Positions 5,393 to 6,122 of a DNA stretch of 6,122 bases are shown here, in pieces. The DNA lies in contig WTCK01000090.1 of NCBI GenBank assembly GCA_013138615.1, forward strand, positions 1 to 6,122. The letters run 5' to 3'. A program made the position numbers and the translations under genes. Below the pieces are notes generated by a model. It was not told where the DNA came from. It ran no database searches and saw only the letters and a program-made list of their open reading frames with translations. This DNA is from Candidatus Thorarchaeota archaeon (GTDB taxonomy: Archaea > Asgardarchaeota > Thorarchaeia > Thorarchaeales > Thorarchaeaceae). How positions within the stretch are numbered: position 1 is the stretch's first letter; each line of letters starts with the position of its first letter.

Positions 5393-5410
5393 AAAACAGT
5401 GAAGGAAAAA
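5393..5410 (-). terminator. Possible T-rich terminator of rpoP
   Basis: On the minus strand two T-runs (TTTTT at 5410-5406 and TTTT at 5397-5394) follow the rpoP stop within about 30 bases. Archaeal termination commonly uses such oligo-T tracts without a hairpin. They lie in the 27-base gap between two convergent genes. Confidence 0.4.
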
Positions 5411-5419
5411 TGGAGCGAA

Positions 5420-5563
5420 CTAGACGCCCTTAACTCGTTTAACAACAGGAGGGCGAATCTTGTATAGAATTCGTCCACCACAGTAGGGGCACTTCACGCC
5501 TGGCAATGTTTTCAGTCCTTCGGGCGTAACCTCATGCTTACAGGAAAAGCAAGTGTAGACCAT
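5420..5563 (-). CDS. rpoP: DNA-directed RNA polymerase subunit P (Rpb12 homologue)
   Basis: RpoP is a small zinc-binding subunit of the archaeal RNA polymerase, the counterpart of eukaryotic Rpb12/Rpc10, sitting near the Rpo3/Rpo10/Rpo11 assembly platform. The 47-residue product begins MVYTCFSCKHE and has the two zinc knuckles Cys5/Cys8 and Cys25/Cys28 (KCPYCGGRILYK), followed by the family C-terminus IRPPVVKRVKGV. Length and motif order match the family (about 45-50 residues). The ATG at 5563 is the natural start; GGTG about eight bases upstream is a modest ribosome site. In many archaea rpoP follows the gene of ribosomal protein L37Ae; here the upstream neighbour is instead a radical SAM gene 73 bases away. 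It converges with the get3 cluster. Confidence 0.93.
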   Translation of the reverse strand: MVYTCFSCKHEVTPEGLKTLPGVKCPYCGGRILYKIRPPVVKRVKGV

Positions 5564-5636
5564 ACTTAAGCACCAGCCGGAGTCACTTCAAGTTAACCAT
5601 AAGAAGTTTTGCCTCGGACAATGTGAAGTTGCCGCC

Positions 5637-6122
5637 CTATACGACCACTCCGCCAAGCAGAGTAGCACTCAACACTTCTGTCACTTTGACATTTACAATG
5701 GCTCCAGGAGAATATCCGCCGTGTACTGTCATGAGTGGCCCGTCACCTAAGGGGTACACCATAGTATGACCGTGTCGGCTCCAGGATGGTTCACCAGCAA
5801 CCCCCCGTATTACTCTACCAACATAGGATTCTTTCTTGCGACGATTGATTTGGTTTGCTGCCATTCTCAGCCGCTCGCCTCCAGGGTCGCGCATGTTAGG
5901 TTCTTGGAACTCCTCAAAGGCGGACCCCGGCAGGGCACGGAACCCGTACATTATGATTCGAGCGGCACCTGCTTCATCTAGTTGGCGCATTAGGTTCACT
6001 GACTCTTCCACCGTTACCGAATTCTCACCAGGAAGGCCATAGATGAAGTAGACATAGGGAGACATTCCGTGTGCCTTTGCGATCTTAACAGCTCTCACAA
6101 CATCTTGCGGGCTACCACACTT
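5637..6122 (-). CDS. Radical SAM protein with C-terminal TRAM-like domain (partial, C-terminal part)
   Basis: Only the last 161 residues are in the window; the frame is open to the edge, so the GTG at 6098 is not the start and the 4Fe-4S cysteine motif lies outside. The visible part contains the end of a radical SAM barrel: YFIYGLPGENSVTVEES (residues 25-41; the family's 'GxPGET' loop) and YGFRALPGSAF (59-69), like the 'PRPGT' strand of methylthiotransferases. From about residue 99 to 160 a beta-rich segment ending in GAIVNVKVTEVLSATLLGG fits a TRAM RNA-binding domain. The combination points to an RNA-modifying methylthiotransferase relative (MiaB/CDKAL1 type) or an archaeal radical SAM/TRAM protein with a different N-terminal domain. 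The substrate cannot be named from this part. The 73 bases to rpoP hold no gene. Confidence 0.85.
   Translation of the reverse strand, partial: KCGSPQDVVRAVKIAKAHGMSPYVYFIYGLPGENSVTVEESVNLMRQLDEAGAARIIMYGFRALPGSAFEEFQEPNMRDPGGERLRMAANQINRRKKESYVGRVIRGVAGEPSWSRHGHTMVYPLGDGPLMTVHGGYSPGAIVNVKVTEVLSATLLGGVVV

Noticed and set aside
5585..5630. ACTTC/GAAGT inverted repeat and repeated GAAGTT upstream of rpoP
   Set aside because: Arms of five bases, asymmetric around the GTTAAC centre; not distinguishable from chance, and no clear TATA box beside it.

Overview
The window looks like a piece of an archaeal chromosome with moderate GC. The archaeal markers are an EndA-type tRNA-splicing endonuclease, the 47-residue RNA polymerase subunit P (RpoP), a Get3-type ATPase with a CxxC pair, a DUF47 PhoU-like protein, an archaeal-looking UppP variant, and TATA-like promoter elements with short leaders. 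Many starts are GTG or TTG with a GGAG Shine-Dalgarno close by. A lineage such as Asgard/Thorarchaeota or Euryarchaeota is possible, but nothing here settles it. I see no insertion sequence, CRISPR array, tRNA or rRNA. The region reads as compact core chromosome.

Layout. Positions 1-2572 hold a minus-strand cluster read right to left: PhoU-like DUF47 protein (2572-1901), EndA (1892-1317), an unrecognised 138-residue protein (1300-884) and a zinc-ribbon/coiled-coil protein (810-22), perhaps followed by one more gene starting at position 8. The first three are 8 and 16 bases apart and are probably one operon. A 76-base divergent intergenic region (2573-2648) has one near-symmetric TATA box that could serve both sides, and a 7-bp inverted repeat at the DUF47 start. 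On the plus strand uppP (2649-3440) encodes a polyprenyl-diphosphate phosphatase. It overlaps by 8 bp the end of a convergent minus-strand gene (3433-4080, possibly starting upstream near 4179) for a short alkaline-phosphatase-superfamily protein. Next, on plus, come a Get3/ArsA ATPase (4328-5290, or from 4292) and, directly behind it with a strong Shine-Dalgarno and a TTG start, a 32-codon single-helix membrane protein (5294-5392). Two minus-strand genes finish the window: rpoP (5420-5563) and the C-terminal part of a radical SAM/TRAM protein (5637-6122, cut by the window edge).

How the genes may work together. The left cluster links a phosphate-linked regulator with tRNA splicing, and it is divergent from a phosphatase that releases phosphate from a lipid carrier. 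Get3 family ATPases deliver C-terminally anchored membrane proteins, and the tiny membrane protein behind it is the size and shape of a minimal client or partner. rpoP and the radical SAM/TRAM gene are information-processing or RNA-modification functions. The most notable observations are the unlisted small membrane ORF behind get3, the apparent non-AUG start of the alkaline-phosphatase-like gene, its altered metal site, and the altered active-site residues of UppP.
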